Shown piece after piece: positions 53,326 through 63,600 of a DNA stretch of 64,000 bases. Below the pieces are notes generated by a model. That model made no database searches. It worked only from the letters and a program-made list of their open reading frames with translations, and was not told where the DNA came from. Position 1 is the first letter of the stretch, and each line of letters starts with the position of its first letter. Location of the stretch: positions 2,267,234-2,331,233 of the forward strand of contig CP030886.1 in NCBI GenBank assembly GCA_006969745.1, read 5' to 3'. The stretch is from Cytophagaceae bacterium. Its GTDB lineage: Bacteria > Bacteroidota > Bacteroidia > Cytophagales > Cyclobacteriaceae. The position numbers and the translations under genes were made by a program.

Positions 53326-53958
53326 TTAATCCACTACAGGAGTTCCACCAACAATCTTCTTAGATTGAACTTCACGTAATGATTCCTCCGTCATCCGAAA
53401 ATAGAACTTGGCAAAATCTCTGTTGACCTTCACTTCTGAGCAAATGCCATGCGTATAAGTATATTGGTTGATGCCATCCGGTGATTCCATTTCATATTCA
53501 TGCTCCCCAACTTTATTGAATACCAAATATTCACCAAACTGTGGTGAGAAGACCTTCTGGCCATCATGAGGCTCTTCAAAATAGATTGCAGCTACAGAAT
53601 ATTCAATATTGTCATTTAGATTGGTCCTGGAGCCATTCAGGTCTAATGTGTACTTTTCACCATCGTACCATATGGTCGACTTCTTTTGCGTAGATCCATT
53701 GAGTTGATTATGCGTGTATTCCTTTATTAGCTGACCGTATTTGTACTCGCTTGTCGATTCATAATTAACTGTGAATGAGAATAGAATGCGGAAAGTAACT
53801 TTACTTTCAATTTCATAATTGACCTGATTGTCAGAAAGCACCCGCTTTACAGTCATATCTCCAAGCTTCTTGCTTCCTTTGACTACATCATAGTGAACCA
53901 TCTGGCCCAGGGAAACCTGGCAGACAATTAATGATATTAGTATGGTTAGGATTTTCAT
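53326..53958 (-). CDS. Exported protein, DUF6134-like
   Basis: A 210-residue protein with signal peptide (KILTILISLIVCQVSLGQ) and a beta-rich body: VHYDVVKGSKKLGDMTVKR, NYEIESKVTFRILFSFTVNY, STIWYDGEKYTLDLNG, LVFNKVGEHEYEME. The pattern of a small lipocalin- or SRPBCC-like barrel matches the DUF6134 family of Bacteroidota; the assignment is by eye. ATG 53958 chosen. Divergent from the hydrolase-OsmC gene. Confidence 0.75.
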   Translation of the reverse strand: MKILTILISLIVCQVSLGQMVHYDVVKGSKKLGDMTVKRVLSDNQVNYEIESKVTFRILFSFTVNYESTSEYKYGQLIKEYTHNQLNGSTQKKSTIWYDGEKYTLDLNGSRTNLNDNIEYSVAAIYFEEPHDGQKVFSPQFGEYLVFNKVGEHEYEMESPDGINQYTYTHGICSEVKVNRDFAKFYFRMTEESLREVQSKKIVGGTPVVD

Positions 53959-54042
53959 CACTTGGTGGAATCAACTAGCTTAAGGACAGGAATTATTTCA
54001 GAACGTTTCCGCGTTGAAGATAGACCAAAAAGATATGAACCC

Positions 54043-55248
54043 ATGAGATTTAAAAAAGTTAGTTTTAAAAATGCAGAAGGGCAGGAACTTTCCGGACGCT
54101 TAGACTTTCCATTAATCGGAAAACCAAAGGCTTTTGTTCTGTTTGCTCATTGTTTTACCTGCTCAAAAAATCTCAAATCTGTCGAACACATCAGTCAGGC
54201 ATTCACACAACAAGGAATGGCGATACTTCGATTTGATTTTACTGGATTGGGTCAAAGCAAGGGAGATTTTGCCGATACGAACTTCTCATCCAATCTCTCT
54301 GACTTAAAGGATGCTTATCAGTTTCTTGATGAGAATTTTGAAGCTCCTCAAATTATGGTGGGGCATTCACTAGGAGGAGCAGCTGTTCTTCATGTTTCGG
54401 GTGAATTAGAAAAAGTAAGAGCAGTTGCTACTATCGGGGCGCCGTCTACCCCGGATCATGTCAGTCACTTACTGGAGAGTGGAAGAGAGGAGTTGGAAGA
54501 AAAAGGAGAGGCTGAGGTCAACATCGGTGGTAGGACGTTTAAGATGAAGAAGCAGTTTTTAGATGATTTAGAAGCCAAGAAAGGGAAGAGTGTAATCAAG
54601 AACTTGAATAAATCTTTGCTGGTTATTCACTCACCACAAGACACAATAGTAGGAATAAACAATGCTCAGGAAATTTATTTAGAAGCCATGCATCCTAAGA
54701 GTTTTGTTTCATTGGATGGTGCAGATCACCTAATGACGACCGAGGGTGATGCCAAATATGCGGGGTCCATCATTGCAAATTGGGCGAGCAGATATATTGA
54801 ATTAAAAAAGCAGGAAGAGGCACCAGAAGGCGAAGTTTGGACACGGATTGGAGATAAGGGATATACAACAGAACTAATCGCTGGCAGCCATTTGATGATA
54901 GCGGACGAACCACCAAGTGTAGGTGGAGATGATATGGGACCTACACCGTATGGGTATTTGCTTTCAGGTTTAGGTGCTTGCACAGCTATGACCCTGCGCA
55001 TGTATGCAGATTATAAAAAAATTCCGTTGGAAGAAGTGGAAGTAAAACTCACGCATGATAAAGTACACAAGATGGATGGTGAGAATAGTGAAAGCGCTAA
55101 AGGGAAGATTGATCAGATCAAAAGGAAAATTAAGCTGACAGGTGATTTGAGCGACGAGCAAAGAAAACGACTTATTGAGATTGCTGATCGTTGTCCTGTG
55201 CATAAGACATTGGAAGGGAAACCTGAAATTCTAACAGAAGAAGTATGA
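54043..55248 (+). CDS. Bifunctional alpha/beta hydrolase-OsmC family protein
   Basis: A 401-residue fusion. Residues ~1-250 are an alpha/beta hydrolase with nucleophile elbow GHSLGG (MVGHSLGGAAVL), oxyanion region LFAHCFTCSKN, an acid in VIHSPQDTIVGI and catalytic His in GADHLM. Residues ~265-401 are an OsmC/Ohr-like domain with cysteines in GLGACTAMTLRMYAD and DRCPVHKTLEGK, the pair used to reduce organic hydroperoxides. This fusion recurs in bacteria and is thought to protect against peroxides. ATG 54043 begins the hydrolase fold; its stop overlaps the next gene by ATGA. Confidence 0.9.
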   Translation: MRFKKVSFKNAEGQELSGRLDFPLIGKPKAFVLFAHCFTCSKNLKSVEHISQAFTQQGMAILRFDFTGLGQSKGDFADTNFSSNLSDLKDAYQFLDENFEAPQIMVGHSLGGAAVLHVSGELEKVRAVATIGAPSTPDHVSHLLESGREELEEKGEAEVNIGGRTFKMKKQFLDDLEAKKGKSVIKNLNKSLLVIHSPQDTIVGINNAQEIYLEAMHPKSFVSLDGADHLMTTEGDAKYAGSIIANWASRYIELKKQEEAPEGEVWTRIGDKGYTTELIAGSHLMIADEPPSVGGDDMGPTPYGYLLSGLGACTAMTLRMYADYKKIPLEEVEVKLTHDKVHKMDGENSESAKGKIDQIKRKIKLTGDLSDEQRKRLIEIADRCPVHKTLEGKPEILTEEV

Positions 55249-56138
55249 AGTTGTCTGTAATAATAGTGCGGGATTTGTTTCATGACTTTATTCCAGATGA
55301 CATGGTGAGCGCTATTGTCAATCAATCGCTTGCTGTGGAAAACTATGAAGTGATCATACCACTTAGGAGAAATTCGGATATTTATGAAAGGATAGCCAGA
55401 AATCTGAAGATTGAGAAAATTAACACCAAATCCATTTATACTGATTTTACCAGCCGATCTAAGATGGTGAATTTGGCGATTAAGGAAGCTGAGGGAAACG
55501 TAATTTTGTTTCTTGGAGAAGATTTTGTGCCAAGTGAAAATTTATTTCTCCATCACTCTGAAGCTCATTCTGACAAAGAATCTGGAGATATTGTTGTGTA
55601 TGGTCCAGCCATCTTTCCTAAAAGAATAACTGAAAATTCAGAATTCACAAAGTGGTTGGATGATAGTGGCCAGCTTTTGGGTGTGAATTTTACAAAGGAG
55701 GTTCCTACAAATTCATTTTTTTTCTACTTTGGAAATTCTAGTATAAAAAAAAGCCTGGTAGATGAATTGGGGCCAGTGAATGAGGAACTACCATATCCAT
55801 GTTGTGATGATTACGAATATGGAGTTCGAATGAAAAAATATGGAGTGAAAAGCAGGTATGAGCCTTTGGCAAGTGCTGTGCATGATCATGAGTTAGATGA
55901 AGAAGAAAGGACGAAGGCTATGTATCAAGCTGGATATTCGTCGGGCATTTTAAATAAAAGGTTTACGAATGGCGCAATTCTCCTAGTCAAGCAACTAGTC
56001 AAATTTGTTCTATTCTTTTTAAAGCGGTTGACGGGTAGAAGAGAATATCTATGGAGGTATAAACTCCATGTCAGCTACATGAAGGGAATCATCAATTTCT
56101 ATTTTAGGAAGTACTTCAAAAATGTTGATTTAAGTTGA
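55245..56138 (+). CDS. GT-A family glycosyltransferase (GT2-like)
   Basis: A 297-residue protein with a GT2-like core: MKLSVIIVRDLF, NYEVIIPLRR, NVILFLGEDFVPSENLFLHH (the acidic metal site), then DDYEYGVRMKKYGVKSRYEP. A basic, partly hydrophobic C-terminus (LLVKQLVKFVLFFLKRLTG) follows, likely membrane-associated. It would add a sugar to a surface glycan; donor and acceptor are unknown. The ATG overlaps the upstream TGA. Its 3' end overlaps the convergent sulfotransferase by 40 bases. Confidence 0.8.
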   Translation: MKLSVIIVRDLFHDFIPDDMVSAIVNQSLAVENYEVIIPLRRNSDIYERIARNLKIEKINTKSIYTDFTSRSKMVNLAIKEAEGNVILFLGEDFVPSENLFLHHSEAHSDKESGDIVVYGPAIFPKRITENSEFTKWLDDSGQLLGVNFTKEVPTNSFFFYFGNSSIKKSLVDELGPVNEELPYPCCDDYEYGVRMKKYGVKSRYEPLASAVHDHELDEEERTKAMYQAGYSSGILNKRFTNGAILLVKQLVKFVLFFLKRLTGRREYLWRYKLHVSYMKGIINFYFRKYFKNVDLS

Positions 56139-56974
56139 ACTTCTTTTTTAAGTTCTAGATTAGCCATTGAGGCCATTTTATACTGCTGAATCTTGTTTAT
56201 GACCTTATCCAAAACAGAGCTTGTATTTCTGGCTTTGAAGTTCCTTTTGCTTTGGTGTTTTTCTATTAGGAGTTGAAATTTTTCAGCCACTTGCTCGTAT
56301 AAAAAAATATCGAGACCGTTTCGTTGGGTAATTTCAACTTTTAGTTTTTCTGGGACTGTAGATTTAGTACCTGGTTTTTGGTTTTTTATCTGGTATGAAA
56401 ACCGTCCCCAATTCAATTCATAGCTAACTATCGCAAGAAAATCTTCAAATTGCTCTGTTGTCCCGCATATATCTATCTTGTCAGCTACGAGTGTTGCGAT
56501 TTTCTCCTTCATCAAATCTTGATTCTTCAAGATTTCAAGATCATCAAAGAACAAGCTCTTTACCTGAGGATTTGGATAGTATTTAGATTCACTTTTAACA
56601 AAATCATCCAATGTAGCATAGGAACTAACCTCTTTGTAGGCAGGTGAATCAGACTTGTTTCTTTGATGATGAAAATATAGAGAAGGAATTTGCTCATAAG
56701 GGTTTCTTACTAGCATCAACTTTTTAAAATGTGATGGCAGTTGATCTATTAATGGACTGATTTTGTGACCTGCAAAGGCTTTGAATTTTATTCTTTTTTC
56801 CGGAGGAATCCGATGAAAAATGTCTATCTCATTTATGGTAGAATTTGATTGTTTAAGGATAATATCATTCCTTAGCCATAAGAATTTCATTTTATAGATA
56901 TGATTTAGAATGAAATTCATAGTTGTTCCTCCAGTTTTTGGAACATGCAAAAAAACTACCGGATTGCTATCCAT
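56099..56974 (-). CDS. Sulfotransferase family protein
   Basis: A 291-residue protein with the PAPS-binding 5'-phosphosulfate loop VVFLHVPKTGGTTMNFIL (residues ~6-23) and the 3'-phosphate site KLMLVRNPYEQIPSLYFHH. These are the signature of carbohydrate sulfotransferases (sulfotransferase 2/3 type). It likely sulfates a surface polysaccharide made by the neighbouring glycosyltransferases. Lying on the opposite strand between them, its start codon is 14 bases from that of the frameshifted glycosyltransferase and its 3' end overlaps the other one. Confidence 0.82.
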   Translation of the reverse strand: MDSNPVVFLHVPKTGGTTMNFILNHIYKMKFLWLRNDIILKQSNSTINEIDIFHRIPPEKRIKFKAFAGHKISPLIDQLPSHFKKLMLVRNPYEQIPSLYFHHQRNKSDSPAYKEVSSYATLDDFVKSESKYYPNPQVKSLFFDDLEILKNQDLMKEKIATLVADKIDICGTTEQFEDFLAIVSYELNWGRFSYQIKNQKPGTKSTVPEKLKVEITQRNGLDIFLYEQVAEKFQLLIEKHQSKRNFKARNTSSVLDKVINKIQQYKMASMANLELKKEVQLKSTFLKYFLK

Positions 56975-56988
56975 TAAGGAATTGTTTT

Positions 56989-57980
56989 ATGCTTCAAGGT
57001 AAAGATAAAATAACAGTTGTGATCTTAACCTATGGAGGTCGATCGTTCGTATTTACGGTTTTAGACTATTTGAACTGTCTCAGTCAGATTAAGGATATTG
57101 TTATTGTTTCTAATGGATATGCTTTTAAAGCACCAAAGAATATTAAAGCGCATGTCCATGTAGTAAATAACAAAAAAAACACAGGGTCAGCAGCAGGATA
57201 TTCCATGGGATTAGACAAAGCCAAAGAACTTAAAAACGAGTTTACATGGCTTCTGGATGATGACAATTTACCTGAAGAGGATGCATTAAATCAGCTTTTG
57301 GAGGTATGGAATAAAAACGAATTTTCTTTGAAATCGCATTCGGTTGCCTTGCAATGTTTTAGGACTTCCCAGTTTGCGTATAAAAACCTCTTCGGAAGCC
57401 AAGAGTTGAACTTGCTTCCAAGCGAAAATGCTTTTATGTGCTTCCACTTTAAAAGACTTTTGAGGATATTTTTAAATAGAGTTAATCCACCATTGTATTC
57501 GAAGCAATTCAAAAAAAAGAGCTTTATCCTAGCAATGCCGCTTTTTATGGAGGGCTATTTATTGAAACTAAAACACTATGTTCAATACCACCTCCCAATA
57601 CAAAATATTTTATGTACGTTGATGACATTGAATTCACCAATAATATTAAAAGAATGGGAGGTGAAATTTTTGTTGTTACTAATAGTGTGATAAACGACCT
57701 TGATTTTTCGTTGAATTTGGATGCTAAAAAAAAGTTTTTTTATCATCCGATATTAGATTTTTCAACCAACTCAAAAGCCTTTCATTATGCTCGAAATATC
57801 TATTATTTCACAATGATACGTTTGGTGTCCAATCGATTTATATATCGAATAAACAAAATCATTTTTATGGGAATAATTAGAATCTTTTCAATGATCAGAA
57901 GAAAGAGATATAGATTTCGAGTATTCTTGGCGGGATTGAGATCAGGCGCTGAGTTGTATGAAAGTGTAAAATCAAATTAG
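56989..57980 (+). pseudogene. GT2 glycosyltransferase broken by a frameshift in an A8 tract
   Basis: The N-terminal part in one frame (from ATG 56989: KITVVILTYGGRSFVF, VVNNKKNTGSAAGYSMG, FTWLLDDDNLPEEDAL) is a GT2 domain with the DDD metal site. The C-terminal part is in the -1 frame: FYGGLFIETK, YFMYVDDIEFTNNI, KRMGGEIFVVTNSV, reaching a TAG at 57978-57980. The two join at a run of eight A residues (57511-57518), where a -1 shift restores one chain of ~330 residues. Without it the first frame ends at 57690. It may be a real mutation, phase variation, ribosomal slippage at A-AAA-AAG, or an assembly error. Confidence 0.78.
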
Positions 57981-58151
57981 TTTTGACGAGTCCAACTAAT
58001 AAATGAAATTGACTTACTTTACCCACCCGAGCTTCTCGATAAGCTTGTCTTTATAGGCCCTCCCAATTGGGATTTCATGTTCATCGATTGAGATTGTAAA
58101 ATCCAGCAAATCAATTGATGAAATCTTGGAAAAATTCACACTATTAAACAT
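57978..58151 (-). pseudogene. Remnant of a LytTR DNA-binding domain
   Basis: A 57-codon frame from ATG 58151 matches only the C-terminal half of a LytTR domain: VNFSKISSIDLLDFTIS, then DEHEIPIGRAYKDKLIEKLG. The N-terminal half of the domain and any receiver are missing, and an in-frame stop lies four codons before the ATG. The last ~14 codons look like read-through. It is therefore judged a decayed regulator fragment. It shares its last three bases with the glycosyltransferase stop. Confidence 0.65.
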
Positions 58152-58173
58152 TCGCTGAAGCTGCTATCTTATG

Positions 58174-58479
58174 CTAAAGGTCATCTTCACTATCGTCATG
58201 ACGATCCTCATATTCTTCTTTTACATCATCTCTTAGATTTCCATCATCGTCATAATCATCATCTTCAGCGATGAGTTCTGCTGCTTCAGCCCTCGTCATT
58301 TTTACCAGATAGTATTTCTCTTCTGTTTCAAAAGGAAGCCCGCTCTGGTACATACCATCCTTATTTACAAATTTGATGAGATGATCTTCGAATCCTTCTG
58401 GATATGCTAGTTTGATCTGCTCTTGAATTTCCTGATCCAGCGCTTCGAATGCTTTTAATACTCGTGGCTTAGTGTTCAT
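58174..58479 (-). CDS. Small acidic conserved protein
   Basis: A 101-residue soluble protein: KPRVLKAFEALDQEIQEQIK, AYPEGFEDHLIKFVNKDG, LPFETEEKYYLVKMT, then an Asp/Glu-rich tail (DDDYDDDGNLRDDVKEEYED). I recognise it as a type of conserved hypothetical found across Bacteroidota, but no function is known. ATG start; the LytTR remnant lies downstream and an unrelated membrane protein upstream. Confidence 0.82.
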   Translation of the reverse strand: MNTKPRVLKAFEALDQEIQEQIKLAYPEGFEDHLIKFVNKDGMYQSGLPFETEEKYYLVKMTRAEAAELIAEDDDYDDDGNLRDDVKEEYEDRHDDSEDDL

Positions 58480-58534
58480 TGGACTAATGTAAATTAGGAT
58501 TTTGAAAAATCACATATTATGAGTTGACTTAATT

Positions 58535-59257
58535 CTACTCTTCATTCAATTTTAGAATTACACTTTCATATTTTTCAAGTAATTCTTTTTCTATCGATAG
58601 CATATCTTCCATGGCCGATTGAATCTGACCGGCATTACCATATAGAATATTTATCGCCATTTCGGTAGTGCTTTCAAAGTCTTCAAATTTTGTGGTAATG
58701 CTACCCAAGACACTGATTAGATCATAGTCAAGCTCAATCAACACATTAGTGGCCTGGGCTATTTGCCATGAATTGTTACTGATCTGAGCCGATCGTAAGA
58801 TTATGTTGCCAGTGCCAAAAACGAATAAGCTATCATTTTTAATTACTATCGTACTCAGCCTATCATCGGTACGCAAATACTTTGTTTCCCCATCTTTAAT
58901 TATTTCTACTGGATCTGCGTAAGTAGATGAATTCGCATATATCTGACTCTTGACAAAAGACACGAGCTCATTGTCATTGAGTGGATCAAAAGGTAATTCA
59001 TCAATTGAGGCGCTAATCATTACATGAGTGCCACTTCTTAGATTAGCAATAAGTTCTTGGTGATAGCTAATTGCCTTCTTTAAGTTCTCAATGTTTTTTT
59101 CAGTCTCGCTTTTAAGAGAGGTTATTACTCGCTCCACCAGTTGATCCTTTTTTACCTGCTGGCGCCACTCCGAAAGGGCCAGGGCAAGGGAAACAGTGAA
59201 GACAATTAAGATGGCCTCTATCGCAAGGTGTTTGAAATTGAGTTTAGTGTTATCCAT
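58535..59257 (-). CDS. Membrane-anchored protein of unknown function
   Basis: A 240-residue protein with a short cytoplasmic start, one membrane segment (LAIEAILIVFTVSLALALSEW) and a long helical, coiled-coil-prone body (KDQLVERVITSLKSETEKNIENLKKAI). The layout resembles the DUF6090-type anchored proteins of Bacteroidota, where a basic start and a TM precede EWR/NNW and a helical domain, but I do not assign the family firmly. It lies between two unrelated minus-strand genes. Confidence 0.7.
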   Translation of the reverse strand: MDNTKLNFKHLAIEAILIVFTVSLALALSEWRQQVKKDQLVERVITSLKSETEKNIENLKKAISYHQELIANLRSGTHVMISASIDELPFDPLNDNELVSFVKSQIYANSSTYADPVEIIKDGETKYLRTDDRLSTIVIKNDSLFVFGTGNIILRSAQISNNSWQIAQATNVLIELDYDLISVLGSITTKFEDFESTTEMAINILYGNAGQIQSAMEDMLSIEKELLEKYESVILKLNEE

Positions 59258-59327
59258 ATATTAGATTTCAATCGACATAAATGTAAGACATACTCGATCA
59301 TATGGACAAATCAGAATGTAGATAGCC

Positions 59328-60059
59328 TTATTGGTTGATTACCTTATCAAAAATTCTTTTGACTTGTAAGTCTCCAAATCCAAAGATTGGCGCTCTTTCG
59401 CAAAATTCTCGAAATACGATTCCAAAATCTTTAGTAGACATTTCATTCATAATATCCAGTATGATTTGTTCAGGAAGTCCGAGATAGCCATCTCTGGGCT
59501 GCAGATCAAAATGAGCTTCAATCGCTTTCATTACAAATGGGAAATCTGTGTGCATCTGCACACCAAGTTTCAGCAATCTTTCGATGTGATTGCTACGATA
59601 GGCAAACCACAGCAACGCAAACTGATTGACATTTACCTGTGTCAATTCTTTTCTCTCACGGTATGCTGAAACTAGCTGATCTTGTGACAATCCACCAAAT
59701 CCATATCTAAGGGAATCTTTGGGCATCACTAGAAACACCTTAACATTTTTGGGGTAAAGCAGGCTGCAGATAAACCATAGATTTACTTGGCAAAAGAGAT
59801 CTTCTTCAAACCATAGGCTTACTTCCGAGTTATTAACTGCTGCAATTTTTTTAATTTCCCCCGATGAAGTATCGTAATTACTGTCGCCATAGGCCTGTTC
59901 AATGAAAGCCGCACGAATCTTTAAAAGGTCGTCTAAATCTTTGGCTTCAACAGGACCATCAACCAAGCATTCTCTGGCAACTCTTATTTCTCCTGTTATA
60001 AAATTTTCAGGAAATTGTTCTTTTAGCGCGTCACCGTTGAGAATGTGGATTTGTCTCAA
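59328..60059 (-). CDS. DUF1835 domain protein
   Basis: A 243-residue cytoplasmic protein: IHILNGDALKEQFPENFITG (the DUF1835 opening), VARECLVDGPV, SLWFEEDLFCQVNLWFICSLL, then a helical C-terminus (FPFVMKAIEAHFDLQPRDGYLGLPEQ). Function unknown. The start is TTG 60059, three bases after the lspA stop, so it is probably cotranslated with ileS and lspA. Confidence 0.82.
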   Translation of the reverse strand: MRQIHILNGDALKEQFPENFITGEIRVARECLVDGPVEAKDLDDLLKIRAAFIEQAYGDSNYDTSSGEIKKIAAVNNSEVSLWFEEDLFCQVNLWFICSLLYPKNVKVFLVMPKDSLRYGFGGLSQDQLVSAYRERKELTQVNVNQFALLWFAYRSNHIERLLKLGVQMHTDFPFVMKAIEAHFDLQPRDGYLGLPEQIILDIMNEMSTKDFGIVFREFCERAPIFGFGDLQVKRIFDKVINQ

Positions 60060-60062
60060 AGT

Positions 60063-60695
60063 CTATTCATTTAAGGTTTGTTCTACTTCTGTGTTCACGA
60101 CCGTTTCGGCTTCTTCTTTTTTGAAGTATCGCTTTTGAAATACGATAATGAAACAGATGGCAGTAAAAATAGCCGCATCGGCAATGTTAAATACAGGCCA
60201 AAGCGCCATGTAGTCTCCACCAAGGAACGGTATCCACTTAGGCAAATAACCTTCCCAAATATCTATGTAAAACATGTCTATCACTTGACCGTGAAACCAC
60301 CGACTTGGTGCATCAAATGGTGCATTATCAAACCATACACCATAAAAAATAGAGTCTACTAAGTTTCCTATAGCACCTCCTAAAATTAAAGCAATGCAAA
60401 TGATAAGGCCTTTATTGGCTTCTTTGAGAATCAGTGAATAAAGATAATACCCGATGGCTATCATGGCACCAATCCTAAATACTGTCAGAATGAGTTTACC
60501 GTACTCAAAATCCAACTTCATCCCAAATGCCATTCCCGGATTGGTTAAGTAGTGAAGTTTGAACCATGAGCCAAAAATCATGATCTGACCCTTGGTGCCC
60601 ATATCCATGTTATAATACACAACCATCTTTACTACTTGATCCAGAATGATCACCAGCAGGCTAATAAGAAAATATTTGAGTACTTGATTCTTCAT
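60063..60695 (-). CDS. lspA: Lipoprotein signal peptidase
   Basis: A 210-residue four-TM aspartyl peptidase that cleaves prolipoprotein signal peptides. Conserved regions: FKLHYLTNPGMAFG, ALILGGAIGNLVDSIFYGVWFDN with the first catalytic Asp (GNLVD), and FNIADAAIF with the second. As in other Bacteroidota, a periplasmic insert makes it longer than the E. coli enzyme. The ATG at 60695 shares a base with the ileS TGA. A TTG one codon earlier is not needed. A charged C-terminal tail (KKEEAETVVNTEVEQTLNE) is cytoplasmic. Confidence 0.94.
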   Translation of the reverse strand: MKNQVLKYFLISLLVIILDQVVKMVVYYNMDMGTKGQIMIFGSWFKLHYLTNPGMAFGMKLDFEYGKLILTVFRIGAMIAIGYYLYSLILKEANKGLIICIALILGGAIGNLVDSIFYGVWFDNAPFDAPSRWFHGQVIDMFYIDIWEGYLPKWIPFLGGDYMALWPVFNIADAAIFTAICFIIVFQKRYFKKEEAETVVNTEVEQTLNE

Positions 60696-63600
60696 CAATT
60701 TGCTACTTCTATTTGTACTTTAATTTCGATTCCGTCAATGTCAAATTGCTCACCGGCATTTGAGTCTTGTGCTTCCAACGAAACAGCCTGAGTTTCAGTT
60801 TTGATATACTCGGCAAAATCGGCGAGTGCGTTACTCATCATGTCATCAGATGTGGCATACTTCACCGCGATTTTATCTTGTACTTCCAGGCCTTTATCCT
60901 TTCTCAAGTTTTGAATACGATTCACAACATCCCTGCTCAATCCTTCTTTCTTTAGCTCTTCAGTGATCGTGATATCAAGTGCTACTGTCAGGCCACCTTC
61001 AGATGCCACCAGCCATCCCGGGATATCCTGAGAGGTTATTTCTACATCTTCCAATGTCAACTCAATGGATTCTCCGTCTACATCAATGATAAATGAATTG
61101 TCTCGTTCTATTGCGGAAATGTCGTCTTTAGAAAAGCCATTAATGATGGCTGAAATGGCTTTCATTTTTGGGCCATAAGCTTGACCTAATTTTCTGAAAT
61201 TAGGCTTTATGGTTTTCACCAAAATGCCTGACGCATCATCCACGTACTCAACCTCTTTTACATTGATCTCTGTTTTTATCAATTCTTCGACAGCTTCAAT
61301 TCGTTCCCTTACCTCAGGTTTGAGAACCGGAATCAAGACCTTATGAAGTGGTTGTCTCACTTTTATCTTTTCTTTCTTTCTAAGTGAGTGCACCAGAGAA
61401 GAAACATTTTGAGCAAAATGCATGCTTTCGGTCAGCTCCTGATCCACTTTGGTTTCGTCTGATTTTGTGAGATGACTCAAATGCACTGACTCATATTTCA
61501 GAGGAGTATCATTCTTTAATGCAGCTTCGCGAATTCCATCAGTCAGGTTTTTGTATAGCCATTCTGAGTAAAATGGAGCGATTGGACTCATAAGTTGAGC
61601 TGAAACCATTAGACACTCATGAAGCGTTTCGTATGCTGCTTTCTTGTCGTCATTTAGCTCACTTCTCCAAAACCGCTTACGTGATAATCTTACGTACCAG
61701 TTAGATAATTGATCATTGACAAAGTCTTGTATCGCCCGTGCCGCTTTGGTTGGCTCATAGTCTTCATAGAATGAAGTAACCTCTTTTATGAGAATCTGTA
61801 GCTCAGACAGAATCCACCGATCAAATCTTGGACGATCTGCGACAGGAGTCACATTCGTTTCATCCATCTGGAAGCCATCCAAATTTGCATACAGCGAGAA
61901 GAAGGAATAAGTGTTAGTGAGTGTTCCAAAAAACTTACGCTGAACTTCAGCTACGCCTTCCAGGTCAAACTTTAGGTTATCCCATGGGTTGGCATTGGCT
62001 ATCATGTACCAGCGAGTAGGATCCGCCCCGTACTGATCCAATGTTTCAAACGGATTGATAGCATTGCCCAGTCGCTTGGACATTTTGTTGCCATTCTTAT
62101 CCAGCACGAGACCATTGGCAATTACGTTTTTGTAAGCCACACTATCATTGAGCAGCACAGCGATCGCATGCAGTGTAAAGAACCAACCACGAGTTTGATC
62201 CACACCTTCGGCGATAAAGTCTGCGGGATAATTAGACTTATATGTTTCTTCGTTTTCGAATGGATAGTGCCATTGCGCGTATGGCATTGCTCCTGAGTCA
62301 AACCAAACATCGATCAGGTCTGGCTCTCTCATCATCTTTTGTCCGGTATCGCTTACCAGAACAACATCATCTACATACGGTCTGTGAAGGTCAAAATCTT
62401 CCGGAAGATCTGCACTCATGAATCCGGCCTCTGCAGCTTTGTGAACTTCATTCTGTAGTTCTTCGATACTGCCGATGCACTTCATTTCAGTGCGATCTTC
62501 GGTTACCCAAATCGGAAGAGGTGTTCCCCAGAAACGTGATCGACTCAGGTTCCAATCCACCAGGTTTTCCAGCCAGTTTCCAAACCGTCCTGTTCCTGTA
62601 GATTCAGGCTTCCAATTGATGGTTTTGTTTAGATCTACCAAGCGATCCTTGAGGGCTGTTGTTTTGATAAACCATGAATCAAGTGGGTAATAAAGCACAG
62701 GCTTGTCCGTCCTCCAACAGTGTGGATAAGAATGGACATATTTTTCAACTTTAAAAGCTTTGTTGTCCTCCTTTAGTTTTATCGCTATTAGAACATCGGT
62801 TGGTTTGAAGTCCGGATTGTTCCTTTCTTCATCGCTGTAGTATTCTTCCTTGACAAATTTTCCTGCAAAGTCCGTTACCTCTTCAACAAAACGACCCTGC
62901 TTATCTACCAAGGGAACATCCTGTCCCTTTTCATCTTTTATCATCACAGAAGGGACCCCGGCTTGTTGAGTCACGCGAAAGTCATCTGCACCAAAAACAG
63001 AGGCTGTATGTACCACTCCGGTACCATCTTCCGTAGATACAAAATCACCCGGAATTACTCTAAAGGCGTTTTTCTCTAACTCATCGTTGGTTACGTATGG
63101 CATCAGTTGCTCATACTTTATTTCAAGAATATCTGTGCCCTTAAATTCTTGAGCAATCTCAAATGGGATTAATTTGTCGCCTTCTTTATAATCAGTAAGT
63201 GAAATATCCTTGGCTTTATGTGAAAAATACCTGCCTACTAAATCTTTAGCCAGAATTACAGAAATGGGTTCAAATGAGTATTGATTATAAGTTTTAACCT
63301 TAACGTAGGTTATTTTCTCACCTATAGCCAAAGCACAGTTGGAAGGAAGAGTCCACGGCGTGGTTGTCCATGCGATGATCCTAACGTCTTCAGCATCGTT
63401 TTCAAATAGAAAGGAAGAACGATCATTCTTCTTTACTTTGAATTGTGCAATGACGGAGGTGTCTTTTACGTCTCTATATGTTCCGGGCTGGTTTAGTTCG
63501 TGTGAACTTAACCCCGTACCTGCCGCAGGCGAGTACGGCTGAACTGTGTATCCCTTATATAGAAGGTCTTTTTCGTATAGTCTCTTCAGAAGGTTCCACA

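Noticed and set aside
52940..58151. Idea that the lone receiver and the LytTR remnant are two halves of one split regulator
   Set aside because: On the minus strand the LytTR piece lies upstream of the receiver, the wrong order for receiver-then-LytTR, and half of the LytTR domain is missing.
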